From: JBDTVS01 sp040007095
GTDB lineage: Bacteria > Acidobacteriota > Vicinamibacteria > Vicinamibacterales > CAVVIG01
Direction of reading: 5' to 3'
Assembly: GCA_040007095.1 (NCBI GenBank)
Contig: JBDTVS010000049.1
Span: forward strand, 73,922 to 137,921
Length of the DNA: 64,000 nucleotides
Both the position numbers and the translations under genes were made by a program. The notes under the pieces are model-generated. The model saw nothing but the letters and a program-made list of their open reading frames with translations. It was not told where the DNA came from and ran no database searches. Numbering within the stretch: position 1 is the stretch's first letter; the number at the start of each line of letters is the position of its first letter. This document shows positions 26,503 to 35,417 of the stretch, in pieces.

Positions 26503-27702
26503 ATGCGATTGCTGCTCGTCTGTTGGCATCGAGGGCTGGTCGGCGGAAGCGAGCACTACGTCAAGATCCTGATTCCGGAGTTGCTCGCGCGCGGTCACGA
26601 GATCGGCCTCTTATACGGGTACGAGATCGAACCTGGCTACCCCACGGTCGATCCGCCGGCCGGCGGCCTTCCCGCCTGGTGTGTGGCCGGGCTCGGCGTC
26701 GAGGGGGCGCTGGGAGCCATTGCCGACTGGAACCCGGATGTCAGCTACTCCCACGGCTCCAATGCCCCGGACCTCGAGGAGGCATTGATCGCGCGCTATC
26801 CTTCGGTCATGTTCGCGCACGATTATTACGGCACCTGCGGCACCGGCACCAAGTGTCACAGTTTTCCGCGCCCCCGCCCCTGTGCCCGCACGTTCGGACC
26901 GGCGTGCCTGCTGCTGCACTATCCTCGCCGCTGCGGCGCGCTCAACCCAGTCGAGGCGTGGGCCACGTACCGCATCCAGTCCCGGCGGCAGGCGATGTTG
27001 CCGCGCTACGATGCGGTGGTCGTTGCCAGCCGGCACATGCGTGAAGAGATCGGCCGTCATCGTGTTGCCGATAGCCGGCTCCATCTGCTGACACTCCCGA
27101 TGTCCGCCGGGACCTCCGACGTCGGGCCGGACGGAATTCGTCCTTCTACAGGCCGCATCGTCACGATCGGGAGGCTGACCCCTCTCAAGGGCGCGCACTA
27201 TTTGATTCAAGCGATTCCCGGAGCGGAGCGAGCACTCGGGCGTCGCTTGACGCTCGACTTGCTGGGGACGGGCCCTGAAGAGCATCGGTTGAAGGCGCTC
27301 GCCCGGCAGGCCGGTGTCGCCGCCCGGTTCCACGGGTGGGTGGATGGAGCGGCGCGCGACGAGGTGATGCGAGGGGCCGACCTCCTGGCGATCCCCAGTC
27401 TCTGGCCAGAGCCGTTCGGTCTGGTCGGTGTCGAGGCCGGCCGTTTGGGGCTGCCCGCGGTCGGCTACGCCGTGGGCGGAATCCCGGACTGGTTGATCGC
27501 CGGCGAGTCGGGCGAGCTTGCGCCCGGTGATCCCCCGACGGTTGAAGGCCTGACAGCGGCGATCGTCCGTGCGCTGAGCGATCCCGCCCGCCACGCCCGA
27601 TTGCGTCTTGGCGCGTCGAACATGTCCAGACGGTTCACGATGGAGGCGCACATGAATCGCCTTGGTCCGCTCTTGTCTGCGGTCGCAAAGAGCCGCGCAT
27701 GA
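26503..27702 (+). CDS. GT4 glycosyltransferase with Cys-rich insertion
   Basis: First gene of a five-gene glycan cluster. 399 aa, GT-B fold. The N-terminal acceptor domain starts LLLVCWHRGLVGGSEHYVKI. The C-terminal nucleotide-sugar domain has IVTIGRLTPLKGAHYLI and IPSLWPEPFGLVGVEAGRLG, carrying the E-x7-E motif. Residues about 112-150 contain CGTGTKC, CARTFGPAC and RRCG, five cysteines that look like a small metal or disulfide knuckle. The cluster probably builds or decorates a surface polysaccharide; donor and acceptor sugars are unknown. It starts 38 bp after ntrX and ends overlapping the next gene as ATGA. Confidence 0.88.
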   Translation: MRLLLVCWHRGLVGGSEHYVKILIPELLARGHEIGLLYGYEIEPGYPTVDPPAGGLPAWCVAGLGVEGALGAIADWNPDVSYSHGSNAPDLEEALIARYPSVMFAHDYYGTCGTGTKCHSFPRPRPCARTFGPACLLLHYPRRCGALNPVEAWATYRIQSRRQAMLPRYDAVVVASRHMREEIGRHRVADSRLHLLTLPMSAGTSDVGPDGIRPSTGRIVTIGRLTPLKGAHYLIQAIPGAERALGRRLTLDLLGTGPEEHRLKALARQAGVAARFHGWVDGAARDEVMRGADLLAIPSLWPEPFGLVGVEAGRLGLPAVGYAVGGIPDWLIAGESGELAPGDPPTVEGLTAAIVRALSDPARHARLRLGASNMSRRFTMEAHMNRLGPLLSAVAKSRA

Positions 27703-28874
27703 GATTTCTGGATGTGGCGGATTTCGAGCGGGATCCGAACTCCGGTTCCGCGGGCTCGCTGCTCGCGATCGCCGCAGCGCTGGCAGAACATGGTCACGAG
27801 GTCGAACACCTGTGGAAGCAGGCCAAGCCATATCGGCTGCCGCATACGAGCCTGTCGCGATGGCTGGAACTGCCGCGCCGCCAGTATCGTCAAGTGTCCG
27901 ATCAACTGGAGCGCCGCCATTACGACGTCGTCACGATCAGTCAGCCGTACGCGTACCTCGCTTTCGAGAGGCTGCCGGCGAAATACCCGGCGACGCTGTT
28001 TCTCAACATGACCCACGGGTGGGAGGACCGCTTCAATGCCGCCCGTTTGAGGTTTGCGTGGGACGGTCCGTATTCGCCGGCCAAGCGTCTGGCGCTCGAG
28101 GTCACCAAGTCGCTCGTGAATCGCGCCTGCGTCCGCACCATTCGGGCCTGTCATGGCTTCATCTCGCCGTCGCAGAACAGCGCACAGTACGTACAGCGCG
28201 CCTACGCCGTGCCCGAGGAGAAGATTTCGGTGATTCCGTATGGCCTGGACGCATCGTTTCTCCGCTCGGAGGCTGCACGATCCGCATCCGCTGGTGGCGT
28301 CCGTATGCTGTACGTCGGAAACTACATTGTGCCCAAGGGCTCGGCCGTGCTCGAATCGATCCTGCCGCCGCTCGGTCTGGCCTTTCCGCACGCCTCGTTG
28401 ACGTTCGTCACGCCAGGCGCCGAGATCGATCGCATTCGTGCCCGGTTCGAGCCGGCCTTTGGACAGCGGCTGACGACCCTGCCCTGGCGCGACAGGAACG
28501 ACCTGCGGTCCATCTACGAGCGGCATGACGTGTTGCTGTTTCCGTCGCTGTTCGAGGGCTTCGGCAAGACCTTTCTCGAAGGGATGGCCTGTGGGGCCTG
28601 CGTCGTCGGCTTCAACGAAGGCGGATTGCCGGACATCGCCGGCAACGGGGCGGAAGCGTTGTATTGCGAGACGGGGGCGGTCTCGCAGCTGCGGGCGCTA
28701 CTCGAGCGCTGCCTGCAGAACCCCGGCCTGACACGCGAAGTCGGTCGGCGCGCGCAACAGGTGGCGAGGCAGTACAGCTGGCCGGTTGCGGCGGGGAAGC
28801 TCGAAGCGTTCTGCCGGCAACGCCGGCAGGCGTACGGGATGGTTGCGGCGACACCAGATGCATTGGTTCGATAG
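27699..28874 (+). CDS. GT4 glycosyltransferase
   Basis: 391 aa, GT-B fold. The N-terminal part has FERDPNSGSAGSLLAIAAAL and SQPYAYLAFERL. The C-terminal donor domain has MLYVGNYIVPKGSAVLESI, then VLLFPSLFEGFGKTFLEGMA, carrying the E-x7-E pair of retaining GT4 enzymes. It overlaps the upstream transferase by 4 bp and the next gene by 17 bp, so the three products are likely made in fixed ratio. No membrane span is seen, so it is a cytoplasmic or peripheral enzyme. The sugar is unknown. Confidence 0.87.
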   Translation: MRFLDVADFERDPNSGSAGSLLAIAAALAEHGHEVEHLWKQAKPYRLPHTSLSRWLELPRRQYRQVSDQLERRHYDVVTISQPYAYLAFERLPAKYPATLFLNMTHGWEDRFNAARLRFAWDGPYSPAKRLALEVTKSLVNRACVRTIRACHGFISPSQNSAQYVQRAYAVPEEKISVIPYGLDASFLRSEAARSASAGGVRMLYVGNYIVPKGSAVLESILPPLGLAFPHASLTFVTPGAEIDRIRARFEPAFGQRLTTLPWRDRNDLRSIYERHDVLLFPSLFEGFGKTFLEGMACGACVVGFNEGGLPDIAGNGAEALYCETGAVSQLRALLERCLQNPGLTREVGRRAQQVARQYSWPVAAGKLEAFCRQRRQAYGMVAATPDALVR

Positions 28875-29772
28875 TCCGTCCATCACACACAGTCTTCCGC
28901 CGCTGTATCGGGCATATGCGTGGTATTCCCGTCTGATGGCCGATCGCCCGCGCTCGATCGTTCGGGGAGGGTCGGCGCTGCTCTCGGTGGTGATCGCGCT
29001 CACGAAAGCGCTGCGCCTCACGAGTGAAGCGGCGGTGCCGATCGGGGAGTTGACGGTCTTCATCGATCTGTGCGATCGCCGCATGCTCTGGGTGTTCGGC
29101 GAGGTGGGCGCACCCAGCCACGAAGGCCGAATCTTGCGGGCTTGCCTGGATCGGGGCGATACCTTTCTCGACATCGGTGCGAATCACGGCAGCTATGCGC
29201 TGCTTGCGGCTCCCCTGGTCGGACCGTCCGGCCTGGTCGCCGCATTCGAACCGCAGCCCCGTCTGGCGTCGTTGCTCCGCCGCTCATTCGAGGCCAATCG
29301 ATTCCTGCAGGCGACCGTGTACGAGATGGCGTGCGCCGCCACCAACGGCGAGTATCCCTTCTACGTGCCCTCGGCCGGCTCCGGTTCGGCGGGCTTGTAC
29401 CAACGGTTCTCGGCGAGCACGGATCACCGCCGCTTCACGGTCAAGACCGCGCGCCTTGACGATGCGATCGATTGGCCGCGACTGCCGGGACGGATCGTCG
29501 TCAAGCTCGACGTCGAGGGGAGTGAGTTGTCGGCGCTCCGGGGCGCCGAGCGCCTTCTTCGCGCCCGACGCCCGATCATCATCTTCGAGCTCAACCCCCT
29601 GAGCGCGGAGGCCGCCGGAGGCAACGCCGACGAACTGCTGGCGTTCCTGGCGTCGGTGGGCTACACGCGATTCGCGGAGATCGAGAACTTCCCCGACGCC
29701 ATGCCGCTCGATCGCGTCGACCGGACACGGCTGCGCAATCTCGTGGCGTTGCCGAACGGATCCCATGGCTAG
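28858..29772 (+). CDS. FkbM-family SAM-dependent methyltransferase
   Basis: 304 aa from ATG 28858. The SAM site is GDTFLDIGANHGSYALLAAP followed by VAAFEPQPRLASLLRRSFEA. The FkbM hallmark RIVVKLDVEGSELSALRGA and the following IIIFELNPLSAEA are intact. FkbM enzymes commonly O-methylate sugars in exported glycans, which fits the two glycosyltransferases before it. It overlaps both neighbours (17 bp upstream, 8 bp downstream). Confidence 0.88.
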   Translation: MHWFDSPSITHSLPPLYRAYAWYSRLMADRPRSIVRGGSALLSVVIALTKALRLTSEAAVPIGELTVFIDLCDRRMLWVFGEVGAPSHEGRILRACLDRGDTFLDIGANHGSYALLAAPLVGPSGLVAAFEPQPRLASLLRRSFEANRFLQATVYEMACAATNGEYPFYVPSAGSGSAGLYQRFSASTDHRRFTVKTARLDDAIDWPRLPGRIVVKLDVEGSELSALRGAERLLRARRPIIIFELNPLSAEAAGGNADELLAFLASVGYTRFAEIENFPDAMPLDRVDRTRLRNLVALPNGSHG

Positions 29773-30892
29773 CGGCGTCGAGATTCGAACCGCAGATCGC
29801 GACCTCGGACTGACGATTGCGTTGTGGATCGAGGATCTGCTCGCGGCGTTCTTTGGTGCGAATCCTTCAGCACGCGTGGTCATCGATGACGATGGCCAGG
29901 CCGGCCGGCCGTTTCGTCAGGGTTGGCTGCAGCGTCGCCCGGACTTTCGCGCCTGGAACGAGAGCAGCGGCCTGGTACGGATCCAATGCACCTCCTCGTC
30001 GATCGTCTTGGCGGCCCGGCCCAACGTCGAAAACGCTCGCAAGTTGCTGGTAGCCGTCGGCGTCGCTCGCGATCCCGTGCCGTTCGATCACGTGCAGGTC
30101 ATCCGGCAGCAGCAGCGGATCCGGCGATTGACGGCCTCGGCGTTCGGAGTTCCTGTTCCCTGGAAGGCGTGCCGGTTTCTGCTGCGCGTCGACGACTTTC
30201 CGTCGCCGTTTGCGGGGAATGAGGACTTCCTGCGGTTTCACCGAATCGCGCGGGAGCACGGGTTGCCGTACCTTCTGGCTGTGACCCCGTTCTTCAACTC
30301 GCACGGGGAGAGTCGACCCTTGTCCGACGTGGACGCGAACATTCTGCACGCGTGCATGTCGGAAGGCGCGGAACTGGCGCTCCACGGGTTTACGCACGCC
30401 AGCCGTTATCGCAACTACGCCAGCGAGCTGGCCGGCATGCCGGCTGGTGCGCTGCGCCGGGAACTCGAGCGAGCCGACGCCCACATGCGTGCGAACCACC
30501 TCGAGACGATTGGGTTCGTGGCTCCTTTCAACGCGTACGATCCGTTGACGTTCGGCGTGCTGGCGCAGCGCTATCCGTTGATCTGCGGGGGACCCGAATC
30601 GGTCCTGGCGCTGGGCTACCGGGCCGGCCCCGCTTTCCTGATGCGGAGCCTTTATGTGCCGTCGTACCGGGAGGCTTACGACGTCACCCTCAACCGGCCC
30701 AGCCGTTTCGATCGGACCATTGCCGGGGCCGCCGGGTTGACCATTCCGGTGACGCTGCATTGGGCCAACGAGGTGCGCGACGGATTTCGTTCGTTTCGCG
30801 CCTTGTGCGAACGTCTGCGTGGCCGGACAACGCGGTGGAGCGATCTGGTCGCTGCGGCCGCCGACCTCGAGGCGCGGTGCGAATCGCGATGA
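29765..30892 (+). CDS. DUF2334/polysaccharide-deacetylase-like protein
   Basis: 375 aa. The C-terminal two thirds resemble NodB-fold deacetylases of the DUF2334 type: FLLRVDDFPSPFAGNEDFLR supplies the Asp-Asp, GAELALHGFTHASRYRNYAS the HGFTH pair, and ETIGFVAPFNAYDP the later strand. The first about 120 residues form a separate domain not recognised. No signal peptide, so it probably acts in the cytoplasm on a sugar or glycan intermediate. It overlaps the FkbM gene by 8 bp and the next gene as ATGA. Confidence 0.75.
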   Translation: MASGVEIRTADRDLGLTIALWIEDLLAAFFGANPSARVVIDDDGQAGRPFRQGWLQRRPDFRAWNESSGLVRIQCTSSSIVLAARPNVENARKLLVAVGVARDPVPFDHVQVIRQQQRIRRLTASAFGVPVPWKACRFLLRVDDFPSPFAGNEDFLRFHRIAREHGLPYLLAVTPFFNSHGESRPLSDVDANILHACMSEGAELALHGFTHASRYRNYASELAGMPAGALRRELERADAHMRANHLETIGFVAPFNAYDPLTFGVLAQRYPLICGGPESVLALGYRAGPAFLMRSLYVPSYREAYDVTLNRPSRFDRTIAGAAGLTIPVTLHWANEVRDGFRSFRALCERLRGRTTRWSDLVAAAADLEARCESR

Positions 30893-31476
30893 GTGTCATC
30901 ACGCATTTTCTGCTGTGGCGGTTGCACCTGGCTCGAGCCAGCACCATGTACACGGCGGCCGAATGCACCAGCCTCGAACGTCACGGCGCCCGAAGGACTC
31001 GGCTGGCGGAGATCGGGTGCTGGCACGGGGTCAACACCCGGCGGCTGCGAAGCGTCATGGCTCGCGACGGCGTGCTGTTTGCCGTCGATCCCTATGCGCC
31101 CGGCAGGTTCGGCTTCAGCGCGCCTCAGATCATCGCTCACCGCGAAGTGGCGAAAGAGACCAACGGGGCCGTTCGTTGGATCAGGATGAGCGATCTCGAT
31201 GCCGCGCGCTGGTTTGTGGCGGCGAAGGAGGCGCCCCTCGACTTCGTCTTCAGCGACTCATTGAACAGCTTCGAGGGCTTTCGTGCGACGTGGGAGGCGT
31301 GGAGCCCGTTGATGATGCCGGGCGGCAGGTATGTGCTCGCGAACAGTCGGTCGAGCGCGACGAAACGATTGGACGAGGTGGGGAGCGTCGTGTGCACGCG
31401 AGACGTGATCAGGCGCGACCCGCGCTTTCGTCTCGTCGAAACCGTCGACACGTTTACCATTCTCGAACGGCGATGA
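30889..31476 (+). CDS. Class I SAM-dependent methyltransferase-like protein
   Basis: 195 aa from ATG 30889, overlapping the previous stop as ATGA. RLAEIGCWHGVNTRRLRSVM is a recognisable SAM motif I variant. DGVLFAVDPYAPGRFGF and PLDFVFSDSLNSFEGFRATW resemble the class used on sugars and glycans (Methyltransf_24-like). The usual glycine-rich loop is altered (GCWHGVN), so substrate and activity are unsure. Last gene of the glycan cluster; a 178-bp gap follows. Confidence 0.7.
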   Translation: MSVITHFLLWRLHLARASTMYTAAECTSLERHGARRTRLAEIGCWHGVNTRRLRSVMARDGVLFAVDPYAPGRFGFSAPQIIAHREVAKETNGAVRWIRMSDLDAARWFVAAKEAPLDFVFSDSLNSFEGFRATWEAWSPLMMPGGRYVLANSRSSATKRLDEVGSVVCTRDVIRRDPRFRLVETVDTFTILERR

Positions 31477-31629
31477 AGACCGGTGGCGCGTACCCGCTGA
31501 GGCAGCACCACTGACCCCGTGGTTGACCGCGATGTTCCGTTCGCGACAACGGAGCGGCCGGTGGTAATTTCGAGGAGAGAGTCCACGAGACGCCCCTCGC
31601 GCGGCCGCGTCGACGTCAGTCGGCGGTGC

Positions 31630-31635
31630 TATAAT
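31630..31635 (+). promoter_or_regulatory. -10 box upstream of the TPR/RDD/pgpA series
   Basis: A perfect TATAAT 20 bp before the ATG at 31655. No good -35 is seen at 16-18 bp. The rest of the 31477-31654 gap holds nothing else recognised. Confidence 0.4.
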
Positions 31636-31654
31636 TTCGACGCAATCAACCCAT

Positions 31655-32530
31655 ATGGCCGAATCGTCTCGCACCGACGGCTCACGCGCTTTCGACGACG
31701 GGCCCGACGCTGATCGCGACGCGAAAATCGAGCAACTGCTGCTTGCCGGACTCGACCACTATTTCGCTGGACGCTTCGAAGGCGCGATCAATGTCTGGAC
31801 GCGCGCGCTCTTTTTCGACCGGAGCCATGCGCGTGCTCGCGCCTACATCGATCGGGCGCGTGGCGCGCTCGCCGAGCGTCAGCGCCGCTCCGAAGAGTTG
31901 CTCCACAGCGGCGTGGCCGCGCTCGACCGCGGGCAGCAATCTGAAGCGCGGCGGCTGCTGCAGGCGGCCGTGGACATGGGTGCGAGGGCCGACGAGCTTC
32001 ACCCGCTGGTCGATCGGTTGAACCGTCATCCGGGTGACGCGGCGGGGCTGGGCGGCGTGGAATCACGCAGGCCGACGGTTGCCTTGCGGCCGGCCAGTCC
32101 GCCAGCGATCCCGGCACCGTCGTTCTCTTATCGAGCCCCGGCCCGTTCGCGCGTTGGCGCCTTGCTCACGATGGCCCTGCTGGCGGCCGTCGCCGTGGGC
32201 ACCTACTCGGTGGCGATGGGCCAGGAGCCGCGCCTGTGGTTCGCCAATCAGGATGCGCCGGTCGCCTCTGTCACATCGCCGGCGCTGCGCGAGACGACGC
32301 TTCCCCTTCCACGCCGGGGAGAAATGGCGCTCGGCCGCGCCCGGGCCTTGGCCCTGCGAGGGCGGCTGCATGAAGCGCTGTCCGCTCTCGACCTGGTCCG
32401 CGCGACCGACGTCGAAAAGCCCGACGCGGACCGCTTGCGCGGCGAGATCCAGCGTCAGCTCCTCGACCTCTCGTCCACGTCGCAGCCGCCCGGTGCGGCG
32501 CGTTCAGGCGGGGATGACCGGAGGGAATGA
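31655..32530 (+). CDS. TPR-like membrane protein of unknown function
   Basis: 291 aa. Residues about 24-125 are helical repeats of TPR character (LLAGLDHYFAGRFEGAINVW, then LLHSGVAALDRGQQSEARRL). A Pro-rich linker leads to one membrane helix (VGALLTMALLAAVAVGTYSV, about residues 168-188), and a second short helical repeat lies outside (LGRARALALRGRLHEALSAL). The topology suggests cytoplasmic N- and periplasmic C-terminal repeats. It precedes a zinc-ribbon RDD protein with which it may share an operon. Function unknown. Confidence 0.72.
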   Translation: MAESSRTDGSRAFDDGPDADRDAKIEQLLLAGLDHYFAGRFEGAINVWTRALFFDRSHARARAYIDRARGALAERQRRSEELLHSGVAALDRGQQSEARRLLQAAVDMGARADELHPLVDRLNRHPGDAAGLGGVESRRPTVALRPASPPAIPAPSFSYRAPARSRVGALLTMALLAAVAVGTYSVAMGQEPRLWFANQDAPVASVTSPALRETTLPLPRRGEMALGRARALALRGRLHEALSALDLVRATDVEKPDADRLRGEIQRQLLDLSSTSQPPGAARSGGDDRRE

Positions 32531-32540
32531 AAAGCCGGTC

Positions 32541-33452
32541 ATGAAGTGCCCGAAATGCGGCTATCTCGGTTTTGAGCAGGTTGAACGCTGCCGCAACTGC
32601 GGCTATCAGTTCGCGTTGGCTGAAAAGCCCCCGGTTCAAGAGCTGACGTTGAAGGAGCCGGAAGGACAGAGCGATCCGATCCCGGACTTGAGCTTCCTCA
32701 AAGAGATCGAAACACGTAAAGCACCAGGGTCCGCCGCGGTCACCCCAGACCTTCTGCTCTTCGAGGCCCAGGCGCCGGACGACGAGCCGCTCATCACCAA
32801 GCCGTCGCCACCGCGACAGCCGCTGGCCGTGCGTCGCGCGACGCCCGACGTCCCGCGGCTTCGTGCAGAACCCCGCCCGCAGTCGTTCGAGCTGGCGTTC
32901 GATGTCGAGGAACCCGCGGCCGAGGCGTCACCGACGCCGCTGTTTCCTCGCGTACCCGAACGCGCCCCAACACCTGAACGAGCGCCATCACGTGGCGCAG
33001 TCGAACGGCCCGACTCACCCCGGCAGGACCAGCCCGAGCGCGCGAGTCTCATCGCCCGGTTTCTCGCGGTCGTCATCGATGTGACGATTCTCGCCGTCGT
33101 CGACGTGCTGGTCGTGTACTTGACGATGGAGCTCTGCGGGGTGACATTTCTTGAGCTCGGCATCCTGCCGAAAGCGCCGCTGCTGGCGTTCATCGCGCTC
33201 CAGAATGGGTCCTACCTCGTCGGGTTTACCGCCGGGGGCCAGACGCTGGGCAAGATGGCGCTGGGCATTCGCGTGGTGACGGCTGACGATGCCGAACCGC
33301 TTGGGATCGGGCGGGCGCTGCGGCGAACGCTGATGTGGGTGATCCTGGCGGTTCCGGCGGGCCTCGGTTTCACGACGGCCTTCTTTTCATCCGACTATCG
33401 AGGTCTGCACGATCACCTCGCCGGCACGCGGGTCGTCCGCGCCTCCGCGTGA
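32541..33452 (+). CDS. Zinc-ribbon RDD-family membrane protein
   Basis: 303 aa from ATG 32541 (ATG 32514 would add 9 residues and overlap the previous gene). The N-terminal zinc ribbon MKCPKCGYLGF...CRNCGYQF has four cysteines in CxxC pairs. A disordered Pro/Arg/Glu-rich linker spans about residues 40-165. An RDD domain follows (ASLIARFLAVVIDVTILAVV, TAGGQTLGKMALGIRVV, YRGLHDHLAGTRVV) with three to four membrane segments. RDD proteins are mostly uncharacterised membrane proteins, some linked to ion exchange. It overlaps pgpA as GTGA. Confidence 0.85.
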   Translation: MKCPKCGYLGFEQVERCRNCGYQFALAEKPPVQELTLKEPEGQSDPIPDLSFLKEIETRKAPGSAAVTPDLLLFEAQAPDDEPLITKPSPPRQPLAVRRATPDVPRLRAEPRPQSFELAFDVEEPAAEASPTPLFPRVPERAPTPERAPSRGAVERPDSPRQDQPERASLIARFLAVVIDVTILAVVDVLVVYLTMELCGVTFLELGILPKAPLLAFIALQNGSYLVGFTAGGQTLGKMALGIRVVTADDAEPLGIGRALRRTLMWVILAVPAGLGFTTAFFSSDYRGLHDHLAGTRVVRASA

Positions 33453-33949
33453 GTAACCGTGTCGCGCTCGCAATAGCCACCGCTCTGGGCGTCGGTTATG
33501 TGCCGGTGGCTCCGGGCACGTTCGGATCGCTGGTCGGGCTTGCGCTCTGGGCCGTACTGCCTGCATCGCTGCCGGCGCAGGCGATCGCGATTGGCGCGGT
33601 CTTTGTCGTGGGATCGTGGAGTGCCGATGTTGCCGAGCGACACTTCTCCAGGACCGATCCCTCGTACGTCGTCATCGACGAGGTGCTGGGGATGTTGATG
33701 ACGCTGGCGCTGATCCCGGTGCAGTGGCCCGGCGCGATCCTCGGGTTCCTCCTGTTCCGAGCCGCCGATGTCGTCAAGCCATTTCCTGCGAACCGGCTCG
33801 AACGCCTGCCGGGCGGGCTCGGCATCATGGCCGACGATGCGATGGCGGCGATCTACGCCAACCTCGCGCTTCGCGCCTGCCTCTGGGCCTCCGGTCATTC
33901 GGGCATCTGGTCGCTGAGCGTTCAGTTGACCGGGCCACTCACCAGTTGA
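33449..33949 (+). CDS. pgpA: Phosphatidylglycerophosphatase A
   Basis: Removes phosphate from phosphatidylglycerophosphate to make phosphatidylglycerol in the inner membrane. 166 aa from GTG 33449, overlapping the RDD stop as GTGA. Family motifs: YVPVAPGTFGSLVGL, DPSYVVIDEVLGMLMTL, then FRAADVVKPFPANRLERL and GLGIMADDAMAAIYANL. Several membrane segments. It sits with plsY and gpsA a little downstream, a phospholipid group. Confidence 0.93.
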   Translation: MSNRVALAIATALGVGYVPVAPGTFGSLVGLALWAVLPASLPAQAIAIGAVFVVGSWSADVAERHFSRTDPSYVVIDEVLGMLMTLALIPVQWPGAILGFLLFRAADVVKPFPANRLERLPGGLGIMADDAMAAIYANLALRACLWASGHSGIWSLSVQLTGPLTS

Positions 33950-33967
33950 ACGCGATCAAGTGATCAC

Positions 33968-35227
33968 ATGAACGCCTGCATCATCGCGGTGGGCACGGAG
34001 CTGCTGACGCCGTTCCGTGTCGACACCAATTCGTTGTTCATCACCGAGCGGTTGAATGAGATCGGCGTCGACGTCCGCCTGAAGGTGGTGGCCGGCGACG
34101 ACACCGACGAGGTCGCCGATTTGTTCCGCCGCGCGCTGACGTGGGCGGACGTCGTCGTGGCCACCGGCGGGCTGGGACCGACCGAGGATGACATCACCAG
34201 GGACTCGCTGGCGCGCGCGCTGGAGGTGCCGCTCGACATCGACGAGTCGATCGTGGCGCGCATCCACGATCGCTTCGCCCGTCGTGGGATGACGATGCCG
34301 GACATCAACCGGCGCCAGGCGATGGTGCCTCGGGGGGCCGTTGTGCTGGCGAATCCGAACGGGACCGCGCCGGGACTCTGGGTCGAGCGGGGACGAAGTG
34401 CCATCGTGCTGTTACCGGGCCCGCCACGAGAGATGAAGCCGATGTTCGAGGCCGTCGTGCGCGAGCGTCTGTCGGTGCGCAGCGGCGGGGTGGGACTGTT
34501 CAGGCGGGTGTTGCGTATCACCGGCCGCACCGAGTCGGACGTCGATTCGCGCGCGCAGCCGGTGTACGGCGCGTGGTTGGCCCAGCCCATTCCGATCAGC
34601 ACGACGATTCTTGCGGTGCTCGGCCAAATCGAGCTGCACCTGACCGCCATCGGCGGCAACCGGTCGGACGTCGATGCCGCGCTCGACGCGGCGGTCGAGC
34701 AGTTGCGAGCCGTGCTCGGCGATTCGGTCTATAGCGTCGACGGCCGGCTTCTCGAGGCGGTCGTCGGAGACCTGCTCCGCTCGAAGGGGCTGACGATCGC
34801 GGTTGCGGAGTCGTGTACCGGCGGCCTGCTGGCGTCGCGGCTCACCGATGTGCCCGGAAGCTCCGATTACGTCGACCGTGGCGTGGTGTGCTACAGCAAC
34901 CGGGCGAAAGTCGAAATGCTCGGCGTGCCTGAGTCGCTCATCGCCGAGTACGGCGCAGTGAGCGAGCCGGTCGCGAGCGCGATGGCCGAGGGCATGCGAT
35001 GGCGGTCGGGTGCGGCGGTGGCGGTTGGCGTGACCGGCATCGCAGGGCCGACCGGAGGAACCGCCGAAAAGCCGGTCGGCACCGTCGCAATCGCCGTTAA
35101 CGTCGATGCGGCAGCTCGCGTGCGCACCTTTCAGTTTGTCGGCGCGCGTGAGCAGGTCAAGTTCCAGGCGGCCCAGGCCGCGCTGAACATGCTGCGGCTG
35201 ATGCTGATCGAGCACCAGGCCCAGTGA
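33968..35227 (+). CDS. cinA: CinA: ADP-ribose pyrophosphatase / NMN amidohydrolase
   Basis: 419 aa. The N-terminal MoCF-like domain begins CIIAVGTELLTPFRVDTNSL and has VATGGLGPTEDDITRDSLA and LPGPPREMKPMFE. The C-terminal PncC amidase domain has IAVAESCTGGLLASRLTDVP, DRGVVCYSNRAKVEMLGVP and AVGVTGIAGPTGGT. It is full-length two-domain CinA, acting on NAD-cycle by-products. An 18-bp gap follows pgpA. Confidence 0.95.
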   Translation: MNACIIAVGTELLTPFRVDTNSLFITERLNEIGVDVRLKVVAGDDTDEVADLFRRALTWADVVVATGGLGPTEDDITRDSLARALEVPLDIDESIVARIHDRFARRGMTMPDINRRQAMVPRGAVVLANPNGTAPGLWVERGRSAIVLLPGPPREMKPMFEAVVRERLSVRSGGVGLFRRVLRITGRTESDVDSRAQPVYGAWLAQPIPISTTILAVLGQIELHLTAIGGNRSDVDAALDAAVEQLRAVLGDSVYSVDGRLLEAVVGDLLRSKGLTIAVAESCTGGLLASRLTDVPGSSDYVDRGVVCYSNRAKVEMLGVPESLIAEYGAVSEPVASAMAEGMRWRSGAAVAVGVTGIAGPTGGTAEKPVGTVAIAVNVDAAARVRTFQFVGAREQVKFQAAQAALNMLRLMLIEHQAQ

Positions 35228-35297
35228 AGCTTCGCCTCGAACCGACCGGAAAACCCAAGGGTCCATGCGCGGCGAATCTTCGCTGGCGGAGTGTATT

Positions 35298-35402
35298 CGT
35301 CATTTCCAGGCACGAGCTTTTCGGGAATGCGAATCCGATGCACGAAGGGTGCGTTGATCAGCGGGCTCAGTACGTCTTGCGGGCGGCCTTTTGGAAATGA
35401 CG
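35298..35402. repeat. Separated 11-bp inverted repeat upstream of plsY
   Basis: CGTCATTTCCA (35298-35308) is repeated as its exact reverse complement at 35392-35402, with 83 bp between. The gap 35228-35417 has no gene. A TAGAAT -10-like box (35406-35411) follows immediately, 7 bp before the plsY GTG. Function unknown. Confidence 0.5.
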
Positions 35403-35417
35403 CGCTAGAATCTACCC

